A stretch of 64,000 nt of DNA, from the IMG/VR virus record IMGVR_UViG_3300032282_006037, positions 1 through 64,000 of that record; one strand, given 5' to 3'. Below are positions 42,135 through 51,189 of this stretch, piece by piece (the stretch's first letter is position 1; each line of letters starts with the position of its first letter). This DNA comes from a virus. The notes beneath the pieces were generated by a model, which ran no database searches, was not told where the DNA came from, and saw nothing but the letters and a program-made list of their open reading frames with translations. The position numbers were made by a program, and so were the translations under genes.

Positions 42135-44683
42135 ATTTTTTACAAGACATTCAGAGTTATGATGACGCAATGTTGCCGGGTGTAAGATTGCCTCAAATAT
42201 CAATCGATAGTAAATATTATGATTTACTGAAGATTCCAACGTCTTCAGATAATTTTACTTTTCTTAAAACTTTATGCTATCGCAGTTTAGAGAATAAGAA
42301 TCTAAATAAGAAAGAGTATGTAGATAGATTAGAGATGGAGTTGCAGATTTTTCATGAACTTGATTTCGTTGATTATGTGTTACTGAATTGGGACATTCTT
42401 AATTTCTGTCACGAAAATAATATTCCAACTGGTCCCGGTCGAGGTAGTGCTGCGGGTTCATTGGTTTTGTTTTTGGTTGATGTCACTAAAGTAGATCCAA
42501 TTCGATATGGACTTTTCTTTGAGCGATTTGTAAGTAAGTCTCGCGCAAAGAAGATTATCAAAAACGATATTACATATCTTGACGGTTCGCTATTGCCAGA
42601 CGTAGATAACGACATTAGTTATGATCGCAGAAATGAGGTTATTAAATATATTGAAAACAAGCATTTTGGTAAAACTTCAAAAATCTTAACTCTTAATACT
42701 TTATCTAGTAAACTTTGTATCAAAGAGTGCGGTAAAATTGTTGGCGGTTATTCTGAAACGGAAGTAAACGAAATTAGCGATCTAATTCCAAAACAATTCG
42801 GTCGCGTTTTTGGCTTAGAAGAAGCTGCTAAGGAAAACGATAAGTTTAAAAAGTGGTGCGACGATAATCCTAAGCTATTTAAAATAGCTAAGAAAATTGA
42901 AGGCTTAAACAAGAATACTGGTGTTCATCCTTCTGGTATTGCTATTTCTTACTATAAGATAGATGAAGTTTGCCCTGTTCAGAAAACTTCAGATGGAGAT
43001 TTAGTTAGCGGATATGATATGAATTATGTCGCTGAACTAATGGTAAAATTTGATGTTCTTGGATTAAGAACTTTAACTGTTGTTAATGAAGTATGCAAAA
43101 TGTTGAACATGGATATGACAAGTATCGATCCAGAAGATCCATTTATATATGAAAATTTGCAAAATCTAAAAACTCCTCAAGGTTTATTCCAAATTGAAGC
43201 TGATACTAACTTTAAAGTATGTAAAAAAGTCAGACCAAAATCGCTTGAACAATTAAGCGCGGTAGTTGCAATTGCTCGTCCGGGTGCATTAGATTTCGTA
43301 GATCAATATGCAACGTATTCAGCTTCAGGAGTATTCCAGCTCGTTCACGACTTCTTTAAAGAAGAATTGTCTTATACTGGAGGTATTCCATTGTATCAAG
43401 AGCAGTTGATGAAGATGGCGGTTCGTTTAGGTTTTACTTTAGATGAATCAGAGCAGTTGCGTAGAATTGTCGGTAAAAAGAAAGTGGATCAGATGCCAGC
43501 ATGGCAAGGCAAGATTCGACAAAAGGTTACTGAACAAAATCTAGACCCAGCTATTGGTGATGTATTGTGGAAAGTTGCAGAGGATTCTGCAAACTATTCA
43601 TTTAATAAATCTCACTCAATTAGTTATGCTATTCTTGCGGCTTGGACAACTTACTTGAAGTTCAAACATCCAAAAGAATTTTTTCTAGCTTTATTGAAGC
43701 TTTCTAAGTTTGAGCCTGATTCTCATAAAGAAATCAATAAAATATCAAAAGAGTTAATGTTTTTTGATATTGAATTGCTTCCTCCTGACTTAGCTAAATC
43801 TGCAATCGATTTTAACATTGAAGATAAGAATATTCGATTTGGATTAAATTCTATCAAAGGTGTTTCAGAAAAGACACTTGAATCACTTCAGCAATTTAGA
43901 GAAACCAATACTCCTAATAAATTTGATATCTTTATTACAGCTAAACAAGCTGGAATCAATATTGGTTTATTGTCTTCTTTGATTCAAGCTGGAACATTAA
44001 GTTCTTATACTCATCGCAGATCAAGATTAGTCCTTGAAGCTCAAACCTTCAATCTGCTTACAGACAAAGAAAAGAAGTACGCTTATTCTATTGGAGATAA
44101 ATATAATTACGATATTCTAACAATTGTTAGTGAATGTGCTTTTAAGAATAAAAATATAAATCAAGACGGCAAGCCATTCATGTCAGATAAAAGAAAGGCA
44201 ACCTTCAAGAAAAAGTACGATGAATATAAGAAAATATATGATCAAAACAAGAATCATGAAAAATTTGCTAATTGGGTATTTGAAAACAAACTGCTTGGTT
44301 ATACTCCATCTATCAAATTGAAAACCGTTTTTGAACAACCTGAAGCCACTTTTACTGATACTTTAGAATTTCAATCTACTTTAAAGAATGATTTAGTTAA
44401 AATTGTTGGAGTTGTAGATGATGTTTATAAAGGAAAGAGCAAAAAGAGTAATAATCAATTCTTTAGAATTGCTTTGAAAGATGAAGTTGGAACTGTGATG
44501 GGTTTATTTATGGATGGTGGAAAAAAAGCTCGTTTATCAGAGTATTTAGAAGATGGCTTAAAGATTCCAGAAAAAGAAAACATTGTAGTTTTTACTGGAC
44601 GAAAAGGTGATGATGTGTTATGGATAGAGAACATTGCAATACTTGATGATAAAATTTACATGAAGCTATCTGACGTAGAATGA
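42131..44683 (+). CDS. DNA polymerase III alpha catalytic core (DnaE-like, no PHP)
   Basis: 850 residues from ATG 42131. GPGRGSAAGSLV is the C-family signature. Catalytic aspartates Asp157 and Asp159 in LPDVDNDIS (DxD) and Asp308 in VKFDVLGLRTLT align with E. coli DnaE Asp401, Asp403 and Asp555. HPSGIAIS, ARPGALDFVDQY, PLYQEQLMKMA and SFNKSHSISYAILA confirm thumb and finger regions; a tandem HhH segment and a C-terminal OB domain follow. The N-terminal PHP domain is encoded separately upstream. A TTG at 42116 is a possible but less likely start. Confidence 0.9.
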   Translation: MNFLQDIQSYDDAMLPGVRLPQISIDSKYYDLLKIPTSSDNFTFLKTLCYRSLENKNLNKKEYVDRLEMELQIFHELDFVDYVLLNWDILNFCHENNIPTGPGRGSAAGSLVLFLVDVTKVDPIRYGLFFERFVSKSRAKKIIKNDITYLDGSLLPDVDNDISYDRRNEVIKYIENKHFGKTSKILTLNTLSSKLCIKECGKIVGGYSETEVNEISDLIPKQFGRVFGLEEAAKENDKFKKWCDDNPKLFKIAKKIEGLNKNTGVHPSGIAISYYKIDEVCPVQKTSDGDLVSGYDMNYVAELMVKFDVLGLRTLTVVNEVCKMLNMDMTSIDPEDPFIYENLQNLKTPQGLFQIEADTNFKVCKKVRPKSLEQLSAVVAIARPGALDFVDQYATYSASGVFQLVHDFFKEELSYTGGIPLYQEQLMKMAVRLGFTLDESEQLRRIVGKKKVDQMPAWQGKIRQKVTEQNLDPAIGDVLWKVAEDSANYSFNKSHSISYAILAAWTTYLKFKHPKEFFLALLKLSKFEPDSHKEINKISKELMFFDIELLPPDLAKSAIDFNIEDKNIRFGLNSIKGVSEKTLESLQQFRETNTPNKFDIFITAKQAGINIGLLSSLIQAGTLSSYTHRRSRLVLEAQTFNLLTDKEKKYAYSIGDKYNYDILTIVSECAFKNKNINQDGKPFMSDKRKATFKKKYDEYKKIYDQNKNHEKFANWVFENKLLGYTPSIKLKTVFEQPEATFTDTLEFQSTLKNDLVKIVGVVDDVYKGKSKKSNNQFFRIALKDEVGTVMGLFMDGGKKARLSEYLEDGLKIPEKENIVVFTGRKGDDVLWIENIAILDDKIYMKLSDVE

Positions 44684-47088
44684 AAAATTTAAATCTTACA
44701 CCAAGAGCGCAAAAGCTTATCAAAGAAGCTTTAAAAGTAGCTTTAGCGCATAGAAACATCAGAATTACACATCTTCATTTATTTGATGCATTTTTAAATC
44801 TTAATAATAATCAAATAGAAGAAGCTTTTTTACAATTTGAATTAGATGTAGTTAAAATAAAAGAAAAATGCTCAAAGTTTATAGATGATAATTATTCAGT
44901 AACAAATAAAAAGAATAATAAACCTTCTTTATCTGATTCAGCTAAATCTATTTTTACTTGCGCTAAAGAAATATCAGCTAAATTTGATCATAAATATATT
45001 GGACTTGAACATATCTTTTTAGCTATGTTTGAGGTTCAGTATGATTTATTTCAATTATTTTTATCTAGCATAGATTTTAATTTTGAAAATATTGTAGACT
45101 ATATAGAAAGTAAATTAGAAGAAGATGATTTGATGTCTATTAAAGAAGACATCTCAAAGCCAGAACAAAAGATGTCAGAATCTTTTGATGCTAGAAAATA
45201 TAAAATGCTTAATACATATGCTTCTAGTCTTAATGCGCAAGTAATTTCTGGTAAAATAAATAATCTTCATATTAATGAAGAATTAATTAAAAAGATATCT
45301 GAGGTTCTTTGTAGAAAGACAAAGAATAATCCTTTGATTGTGGGTGAAGCTGGTGTCGGAAAAACGGCTTTAGTCGAATCGTTAGCTCAAGCTATTGTAA
45401 ATAATCAATGCTCTGATTTATTAGGATTGAAGCAGATTTATACATTGGATATACCAATGATGATTGCAGGTTGTAAATATAGAGGAGAGTTTGAAGAAAA
45501 GATCAAGAATCTGTTAAAAGAAATAGTAAACGATCCTTATATTATATTATTTATTGATGAAATTCATACAATCATTGGCGCTGGAAATCCAGAAAATGGG
45601 CATGATGTCGCTAATATATTAAAGCCTTATTTAGCTAGAGGAGAAATCAGTTGTATTGGCGCGACTACTTTCGATGAATATCGCAAAACAATTGCTGATG
45701 ACCCTGCGTTAAGTCGGCGTTTTCAAATGATCAAGATCGAAGAACCGACAAAAGAGCAGACTTTCGATTTGATTAAAAACATCAAGAAAGATTATGAAAC
45801 TTATCACATTATTGAGTTTACCGATGATGTATTAAGATTTATTATTAATACTGCTGAAAAATATATTGAAGGTAGATTTCCAGATAAGGCTTTAGATATT
45901 ATTGATCAAGTAGGATCTAAAGCTAAGTTAAAGAATTTTACTAAAACGCCAGAAATGATTAAGATTGAAAGTAAAATCATGAAGGCTGCTAAAAAAGATA
46001 AAATTGCAAGTGAAAATCAATTTACTCCAAATATCCAATCTCTCTTATCAAAATACCAAGGAGTTGTTGAAAAATTAGTAAATAAATTAAAGAGTAAAAA
46101 ATACAAGATTACCGAGGATGATGTTTTACAAGTCGTATCTGATAAAACTAATATTCCTTTTAGCGATTTAAAAAAGCAAGATTTTGAAAAAGTTCAGCAA
46201 GTCAAAAAAGAACTTCAAGATAACGTTGTAGGTCAAAATGAACAAATAGATCAAATCTATAAATGTTTGATACGCGCTAAAGCTGGTTTTCGTAATCAGA
46301 ATAAGCCTATTTGTTCAATGTTGTTCGCAGGATCAACTGGAATCGGCAAAACGATGACAGCTAAACTTCTGGCAACTAATCTTTTCGTCAATAAAAATAA
46401 TTTCATCTTTATTGACATGTCGGAGTATGCTGATAAAACAGCTGTAAATAAACTAATTGGTTCTAATCCAGGTTATATTGGTTACGATAAAGGCGGTGTT
46501 CTAACAGAAAAAGTTAGAAAGAATCCATATTCTTTAATTTTATTTGATGAAATTCAAAAAGCAGATGAAGAAGTTTTATTCTTGTTGTTACAGATATTAG
46601 AAGAAGGCAAATTATCTGACTCTTCTGGAAAAACAATTGATTTTTCTAATAGCATTATTGTGATGACTACTAATGTTGGCGCTCAAGCAGTAAATAACAA
46701 TTCTATTGGATTTGTTACTGCTAAAAACTCTATAAAGACTGATGTTTTAAGTTCAGTAAAAAAATATTTTCCTCCTGATTTATTAAATAGGTTAGATGAA
46801 ATAGTTGTCTTTAATCCATTACAAGAATCTCAAATCAAAGTTATTATCGAAAAAGAAATGAATCAGTTCAAGAAAGAACTGAGCGCTAAAAATATTAATA
46901 TTGATTATTCAGAAGAAGTTATAATGTATGTATTTAAGAAAATTCAGTTTGATAATTTTGGTGCTCGTCAAGTAATTAAAACTATTCAGCGCGAAATTCA
47001 AACCTTGATTGCAGAAAAGATATTAGAGAATAAAGAAATTTGTAATATAAAAATTTCTGTAAAAGATAATAATATTTGTGTAACATAA
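44680..47088 (+). CDS. ClpA/ClpC-type AAA+ unfoldase with ClpP-docking loop
   Basis: 802 residues. Two Clp-N repeats (1-150), AAA1 with Walker [11 protein letters not shown] and Walker [11 protein letters not shown], a short middle region, and AAA2 with Walker [10 protein letters not shown] and [16 protein letters not shown] tripeptide loop (Ile676-Gly677-Phe678 at nt 46705-46713) sits between the AAA2 sensor strand and the [15 protein letters not shown] helix, the place and sequence of ClpP-binding loops in ClpA, ClpC and ClpX. ClpB-type disaggregases lack it. No ClpP is encoded here, so the phage protein may dock on the host peptidase. Overlaps the polymerase stop by 4 bp. Confidence 0.88.
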   Translation: MKNLNLTPRAQKLIKEALKVALAHRNIRITHLHLFDAFLNLNNNQIEEAFLQFELDVVKIKEKCSKFIDDNYSVTNKKNNKPSLSDSAKSIFTCAKEISAKFDHKYIGLEHIFLAMFEVQYDLFQLFLSSIDFNFENIVDYIESKLEEDDLMSIKEDISKPEQKMSESFDARKYKMLNTYASSLNAQVISGKINNLHINEELIKKISEVLCRKTKNNPLIVGEAGVGKTALVESLAQAIVNNQCSDLLGLKQIYTLDIPMMIAGCKYRGEFEEKIKNLLKEIVNDPYIILFIDEIHTIIGAGNPENGHDVANILKPYLARGEISCIGATTFDEYRKTIADDPALSRRFQMIKIEEPTKEQTFDLIKNIKKDYETYHIIEFTDDVLRFIINTAEKYIEGRFPDKALDIIDQVGSKAKLKNFTKTPEMIKIESKIMKAAKKDKIASENQFTPNIQSLLSKYQGVVEKLVNKLKSKKYKITEDDVLQVVSDKTNIPFSDLKKQDFEKVQQVKKELQDNVVGQNEQIDQIYKCLIRAKAGFRNQNKPICSMLFAGSTGIGKTMTAKLLATNLFVNKNNFIFIDMSEYADKTAVNKLIGSNPGYIGYDKGGVLTEKVRKNPYSLILFDEIQKADEEVLFLLLQILEEGKLSDSSGKTIDFSNSIIVMTTNVGAQAVNNNSIGFVTAKNSIKTDVLSSVKKYFPPDLLNRLDEIVVFNPLQESQIKVIIEKEMNQFKKELSAKNINIDYSEEVIMYVFKKIQFDNFGARQVIKTIQREIQTLIAEKILENKEICNIKISVKDNNICVT

Positions 47089-47092
47089 ATAT
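47078..47092 (+). promoter_or_regulatory. Putative late promoter (GTGTAAC motif)
   Basis: GTGTAACATAAATAT spans the end of the Clp gene and runs into ATG 47093. Confidence 0.45.
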
Positions 47093-47296
47093 ATGCCACT
47101 TCCTAAACCTCGTAAGAAAGAAACAGAACAAGAATTCGTAAGTCGCTGCATGGGCGACAATATGATGAATAAAGACTTTAAAGATCAAAAGCAACGAGCT
47201 GCTGTTTGTTACTCGCAATTTAGAATTAGAGAACGTATGAAAGGCGAAGCCAGTTGGGACGACGTGCGCATCGGTGATAGTTTAAATCTTCTATAA
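47093..47296 (+). CDS. Conserved small phage protein
   Basis: 67 residues. [20 protein letters not shown], then [20 protein letters not shown], matches a short module found alone or at the start of prohead and portal-associated proteins in many phages. Followed 1 bp later by the FtsZ-like gene, preceded by a GTGTA motif. Probably a head-related accessory. Confidence 0.6.
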   Translation: MPLPKPRKKETEQEFVSRCMGDNMMNKDFKDQKQRAAVCYSQFRIRERMKGEASWDDVRIGDSLNLL

Positions 47297-47297
47297 T

Positions 47298-48446
47298 ATG
47301 AACGAATATAATCCTCTTTACAATGTCAACGCAAACAATGATGGCAAAAACGATACATTCGATTTTGCTATGCCTGACATTCCTGATCCAGTAGAACCAG
47401 TACAAGTCGAATTGAAAGATAAAGATGCTGTAGGTTTTAAGTTTGGTTTTATTGGTGCTGGTCAAGGAGGAAGTAAACTAGCAGAAACCTTTTCTCAAAT
47501 TGGTTATGCTAGAGTTGGCGTCATTAATACTGCTGATCAAGATTTAGCAACTATCAATGTTAAAAATAAGTTGAAGTTTGGCGAGCAGCAAGGCGCTGGC
47601 AAAAATAGAGAGTTCGCTAAACAAGCATTTATTAATCACAAAGAAGATGTAGTTGATTTTATTAAACAGTCTGTTGGAACTGATATAGATCGTGTGTTTG
47701 CTGTCGTTGGCGCTGGTGGTGGTACTGGAGCAGGCGTTTGTTCAGAATTAGTTAAAACTCTTAAAGAATATCAAACAACAGTTAAAGCTACATCTCCATA
47801 TGTTGGATTAATATTGGCGCTACCTAAACTATCTGAAGGCAAAAAAGTAAGTGAAAACGCTTATGCTACATTAAAAGAAGCTTGTAAATTAGTTGAAGAT
47901 AAAGTTGTTTCTCCATTAATTATTTTAGATAATGAAAAGATCAACGCTTTATATCCTAAGTTGTCTGTAAATAAGTTCTGGCAAGTAGCAAATGCTAATA
48001 TTTGTGCGTTATTTCATTTATTTAATAATATTATAACCAAGAATAGTCAATATAGTACATTTGATACAAATGATTTTCGTACTGTTTTAGATTCTGGTAT
48101 TATGGTGTTTGGCGCAGCTAATATCACTGAGTTTAAAAATGAAGCTGAAATTTCTAAAGCTGTTAGAGAAAATCTAAAGCGTAACGTTCTTTGTGGTGAG
48201 CTAGATTTAGCTACCGGCAGTGTCGCTGCTGCTGTGGCAATTTGTGATGAAAAAACTTTAGATAGCATCCCTCAAGAATATTTAGATAATGCTTTCAATC
48301 AACTAAACAGAACATTAAAAACTAATAGCACAGTTCATCAAGGTATTTATAAAGGCGTTAAAGATGGATTATCCATTTTTACAGCTATTGGTGGCATATC
48401 AACTCCAAATGGTAAGCTAGAAGCTCTTCTAAAAGCTAGTCAATAA
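47298..48446 (+). CDS. FtsZ/tubulin-like GTPase
   Basis: 382 residues. An N-terminal ~45-residue tail precedes the tubulin fold: GAGQGGS at 53-59, the GTP-binding signature GAGGGTGAG at 138-146, and a T7-loop-like FDTNDFRTVLDSG at 255-267 matching the NVDFADVRTVM region of FtsZ. C-terminal domain typical of FtsZ/TubZ. It should polymerise with GTP. Phage tubulins (PhuZ) position the replicating phage genome in jumbo phages; this one is closer in motif style to FtsZ, so it may instead interfere with host division. Confidence 0.85.
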   Translation: MNEYNPLYNVNANNDGKNDTFDFAMPDIPDPVEPVQVELKDKDAVGFKFGFIGAGQGGSKLAETFSQIGYARVGVINTADQDLATINVKNKLKFGEQQGAGKNREFAKQAFINHKEDVVDFIKQSVGTDIDRVFAVVGAGGGTGAGVCSELVKTLKEYQTTVKATSPYVGLILALPKLSEGKKVSENAYATLKEACKLVEDKVVSPLIILDNEKINALYPKLSVNKFWQVANANICALFHLFNNIITKNSQYSTFDTNDFRTVLDSGIMVFGAANITEFKNEAEISKAVRENLKRNVLCGELDLATGSVAAAVAICDEKTLDSIPQEYLDNAFNQLNRTLKTNSTVHQGIYKGVKDGLSIFTAIGGISTPNGKLEALLKASQ

Positions 48447-48448
48447 GT

Positions 48449-48463
48449 GTAACATTTAATATA
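48449..48463 (+). promoter_or_regulatory. Putative late promoter (GTGTAAC motif)
   Basis: GTGTAACATTTAATATA precedes ATG 48464, directly after the FtsZ-like gene. Confidence 0.5.
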
Positions 48464-48688
48464 ATGAATAATAATTTCGTCCCATTTTGTACTTTTAATA
48501 CTGGAACTACTATTAGTTGCCCAAGCGAAAGAAGCATATATGTCACTGCTGCTTTAGGTAGTATTAGCGGTAGTGCTGGTGTTGTTTCAGTCGGTGCTAA
48601 TCAAGTTCTTCAGCCTTCTGTGCCTGTTAAATTTGATTCAAACATCAGCGGCGCTGCTCGTACAATTTTCTATTATATTGCTGATTAA
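48464..48688 (+). CDS. Small structural-type protein
   Basis: 74 residues, rich in Ser, Gly, Val and small residues (AALGSISGSAGVVSVGANQV), likely all-beta and soluble. A late-promoter motif lies just upstream. Perhaps a small virion decoration protein; no homology recognised. Confidence 0.5.
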   Translation: MNNNFVPFCTFNTGTTISCPSERSIYVTAALGSISGSAGVVSVGANQVLQPSVPVKFDSNISGAARTIFYYIAD

Positions 48689-48706
48689 TTGGTAGAAATT
48701 TTGCTT

Positions 48707-48727
48707 CGCAAGACTTATCATCTTGCG
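48707..48727 (+). promoter_or_regulatory. Start-codon-proximal hairpin
   Basis: A perfect 7-bp inverted repeat CGCAAGA / TCTTGCG with a CTTATCA loop ends at the base before the ATG at 48728. In RNA it would fold over the ribosome-binding region and could make translation of the SSB-like gene controllable. Confidence 0.5.
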
Positions 48728-49303
48728 ATGAATCTACAAATTTATAAGCCTAATTCGAAGAATACCGGCTGCGCTATTAGTTTTCAAATTTCCCAAAAGA
48801 ACGATCAAGAGCCTCAGTTTTACGTAAATTGTATTGCACAACATTCTTGGGACGAACAAAAGAAAACAGGTTCTTTTGCAGAGAGCAGGAATAACCCCGC
48901 AAAGACTATCGCTATCAAGTTCAATGAATTTGAGCTTGGTGAAATAATTAACGCTTTTCAAACGAAAGCTAATTATTCTGCTTTTCATTCAAGCGAGTCA
49001 AATAAAACTCAAATCAAGTTTGGCCCATATGAAAAGAAGAAGGGTACTGGTGAATATGCTGTGACTTATACAGCTTATGGTTTATCTTTTATTAGAAACG
49101 GAGCTGATACATTTAAGGTTCCACTTGAGCCTGGAGAAATGGTTCGTTTAGTAGCTTTCATCAATAAGTTTTATTCATTGCTAGACGATACTCGAAAGAT
49201 AGCTCCAAAGGGGGATTATAAGAATCAAGCTTCAAAAGCTCAAGCTCCAGCTTCAGCGCCAGCGAAGATCAATAAAGTTGAAACTGAAGATTCTGAATTC
49301 TAA
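48728..49303 (+). CDS. Putative ssDNA-binding protein (SSB-like)
   Basis: 191 residues from ATG 48728 (an in-frame TTG at 48689 would add a segment that fits an RNA hairpin better than protein). A single beta-rich domain (about 5-155; AISFQISQKNDQEPQFYVN, IAIKFNEFELGEIINAF, AYGLSFIRNGADTFKV) is followed by a Pro/Ala/Lys-rich linker and an acidic end KVETEDSEF, the tail layout of SSBs, which recruits replication partners. Assignment rests on architecture and location, not on a known signature. Confidence 0.5.
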   Translation: MNLQIYKPNSKNTGCAISFQISQKNDQEPQFYVNCIAQHSWDEQKKTGSFAESRNNPAKTIAIKFNEFELGEIINAFQTKANYSAFHSSESNKTQIKFGPYEKKKGTGEYAVTYTAYGLSFIRNGADTFKVPLEPGEMVRLVAFINKFYSLLDDTRKIAPKGDYKNQASKAQAPASAPAKINKVETEDSEF

Positions 49304-51189
49304 TGCGTAAAAAGAGAATTCTTATTCATAGTAATCATTGCAAAATGTTTACCGGATTCGGTAAGCATAAGAAAAATTTGTTAAAATATTTGTATAACAC
49401 AGGTAAATACGAAATCATTGAATTCAGTAATGGTTATCCGTGGTCTTCTGATGAGTTGCAGTATACTCCTTGGAAAAGCTATGGATCTTTGCCTGATGAT
49501 CCTGAACATCAAAAAGAAATAGCTAACGACGAAAGAAAAAAATCAACTGCTGGTTATGGCGGTGAAATGATTGATCGAGCTATTTATGAATTAAAACCTG
49601 ATATTTATTTAGGCATAGAAGATATTTGGGGATTTAATGGATTTTTTGAAAAGCCTTGGTGGAATAAGATTCATTGTATTATACATACAACACTAGATAG
49701 TTTACCTATTTTGCCAGATGCTGTAAATGCCGCGTCTAAAATAAAAAATTATTTCGTATGGGCAAGTTTTGCAGAAAAAGCTTTACACAAATTAGGTCAT
49801 ACACATGTTAAAACAGTACATGGAACGCTAGATGTTAATAATTTCTATAGACTTCCAGACGATGCTCGTTCAAGACTTAGAAAACATTTTAATCTAGAAA
49901 AAAGTTTCATTATTGGATTTGTATTTAGAAATCAACTAAGAAAATCAGTCCCTAATTTGCTTGATGGATTCAAAATGTTTGATGAAGCAAATCCTTCAGC
50001 AAACGCTAAATTATTATTACATACATTTTGGAATGAAGGTTGGGATATTCATAGACTATTAAAAGAAAAAGATATTCCTCTTAATAAAGTACTTACAACT
50101 TATTATTGCAAAAACTGTTACAATTATCATATCAAGCCATTTCAAGGGCAGATTTTGAAATGCGATTATTGTCAACATCCTAATTCATGTGAAACAACAA
50201 ATATTAAAAGTGGCGTAAATGAACAACAGTTGAATGAGATTTATAACTTAATGGATGTTTATTGCCATCCTTTTACAAGCGGTGGACAAGAAATACCTAT
50301 TCAAGAAGCAAAACTTACTGAACTCATAACGTTAGTAACTAATTATAGTTGTGGTGAAGATTCTTGTAGCTCTGAAAGCGGCGGCTTTGCTTTAGACTGG
50401 GCTGAATACCGAGAACCCGGTACTCAATTTATTAAAGCTTCAACATTACCTACAAGCATTAATGAAAAATTAAAAATGGTATACGAAATGGCTTTTGATG
50501 AAAAAGTATTACTTGGTAAAAAATCACGTAACTATGTAATCAATAAATATAGTATTGAAATCGTAGGAAAATATTTTGAAGATTTATTTGATTCATTTCC
50601 TGAAGTCGAATTTGATTATGAGAAAGCGGATATGACTCCAAATGCATATTTTGAACCTGACAACTCTTTAAATGATAAAGAATGGATTGAGTCATTGTAT
50701 GAAAATCTTTTAAAACGAAAAGATTCGTCTGGTGTTATTCATTGGTTGCAACGCTTGAAGACAGATTTAAAACGGCAAGATGTATTAACTTATTTTAGAA
50801 AAGTCGCATTATCAGAAATACAAAAAGCTGAATTTGAGAAAATGCTCAAAATTGTAAATGAAGACAAAAGTCTTAAGAAAATTGCTTATATTCAACCTGA
50901 TGGAGCTGAAGAAGTCTTGATCGCTACATCAATTCTTCCTTCTATTCAAAAAGTTTATCCTGACCATAAAATTTATTTCTTTACAAAAAGCGAGAATTTT
51001 GATTTAATAAATTCACATCCAAATGTTTATAAAACACTATCATATTTTAATAAATTAGATGATCCTCTTTATCTAGAAGGAAAAGGCAATTTAAATAAAT
51101 ATTTCGATATTGTATTTGCTCCATATTTATCAATTAGAAACAATTATTTTAGAAACGCTCAAGATATTTTAGAGTATCAAACAACATGA
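49303..51189 (+). CDS. GT4 glycosyltransferase with zinc ribbon, DUF4214-like and GT9-like segments
   Basis: 628 residues. N-terminal GT-B part with IIGFVFRNQLRKSVPNLLDG and PIQEAKLTELITLV donor-site motifs. An inserted CxxC…CxxC ribbon (YYCKNCYNYH, LKCDYCQHP, about residues 269-290) interrupts the C-terminal half. Near 455-515 is a DUF4214-type helical unit (NDKEWIESLYENLLKRKDSS). The C terminus (KKIAYIQPDGAEEVLIATSI) resembles the N-terminal domain of ADP-heptose-type GT9 transferases and is continued in the next gene. Starts in a TAATG overlap with the SSB-like gene. Confidence 0.75.
   Translation: MRKKRILIHSNHCKMFTGFGKHKKNLLKYLYNTGKYEIIEFSNGYPWSSDELQYTPWKSYGSLPDDPEHQKEIANDERKKSTAGYGGEMIDRAIYELKPDIYLGIEDIWGFNGFFEKPWWNKIHCIIHTTLDSLPILPDAVNAASKIKNYFVWASFAEKALHKLGHTHVKTVHGTLDVNNFYRLPDDARSRLRKHFNLEKSFIIGFVFRNQLRKSVPNLLDGFKMFDEANPSANAKLLLHTFWNEGWDIHRLLKEKDIPLNKVLTTYYCKNCYNYHIKPFQGQILKCDYCQHPNSCETTNIKSGVNEQQLNEIYNLMDVYCHPFTSGGQEIPIQEAKLTELITLVTNYSCGEDSCSSESGGFALDWAEYREPGTQFIKASTLPTSINEKLKMVYEMAFDEKVLLGKKSRNYVINKYSIEIVGKYFEDLFDSFPEVEFDYEKADMTPNAYFEPDNSLNDKEWIESLYENLLKRKDSSGVIHWLQRLKTDLKRQDVLTYFRKVALSEIQKAEFEKMLKIVNEDKSLKKIAYIQPDGAEEVLIATSILPSIQKVYPDHKIYFFTKSENFDLINSHPNVYKTLSYFNKLDDPLYLEGKGNLNKYFDIVFAPYLSIRNNYFRNAQDILEYQTT

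Noticed and set aside
44680-47088. ClpB disaggregase
   Set aside because: No long coiled-coil middle domain and an IGF loop is present, so the ClpA/ClpC type fits better.
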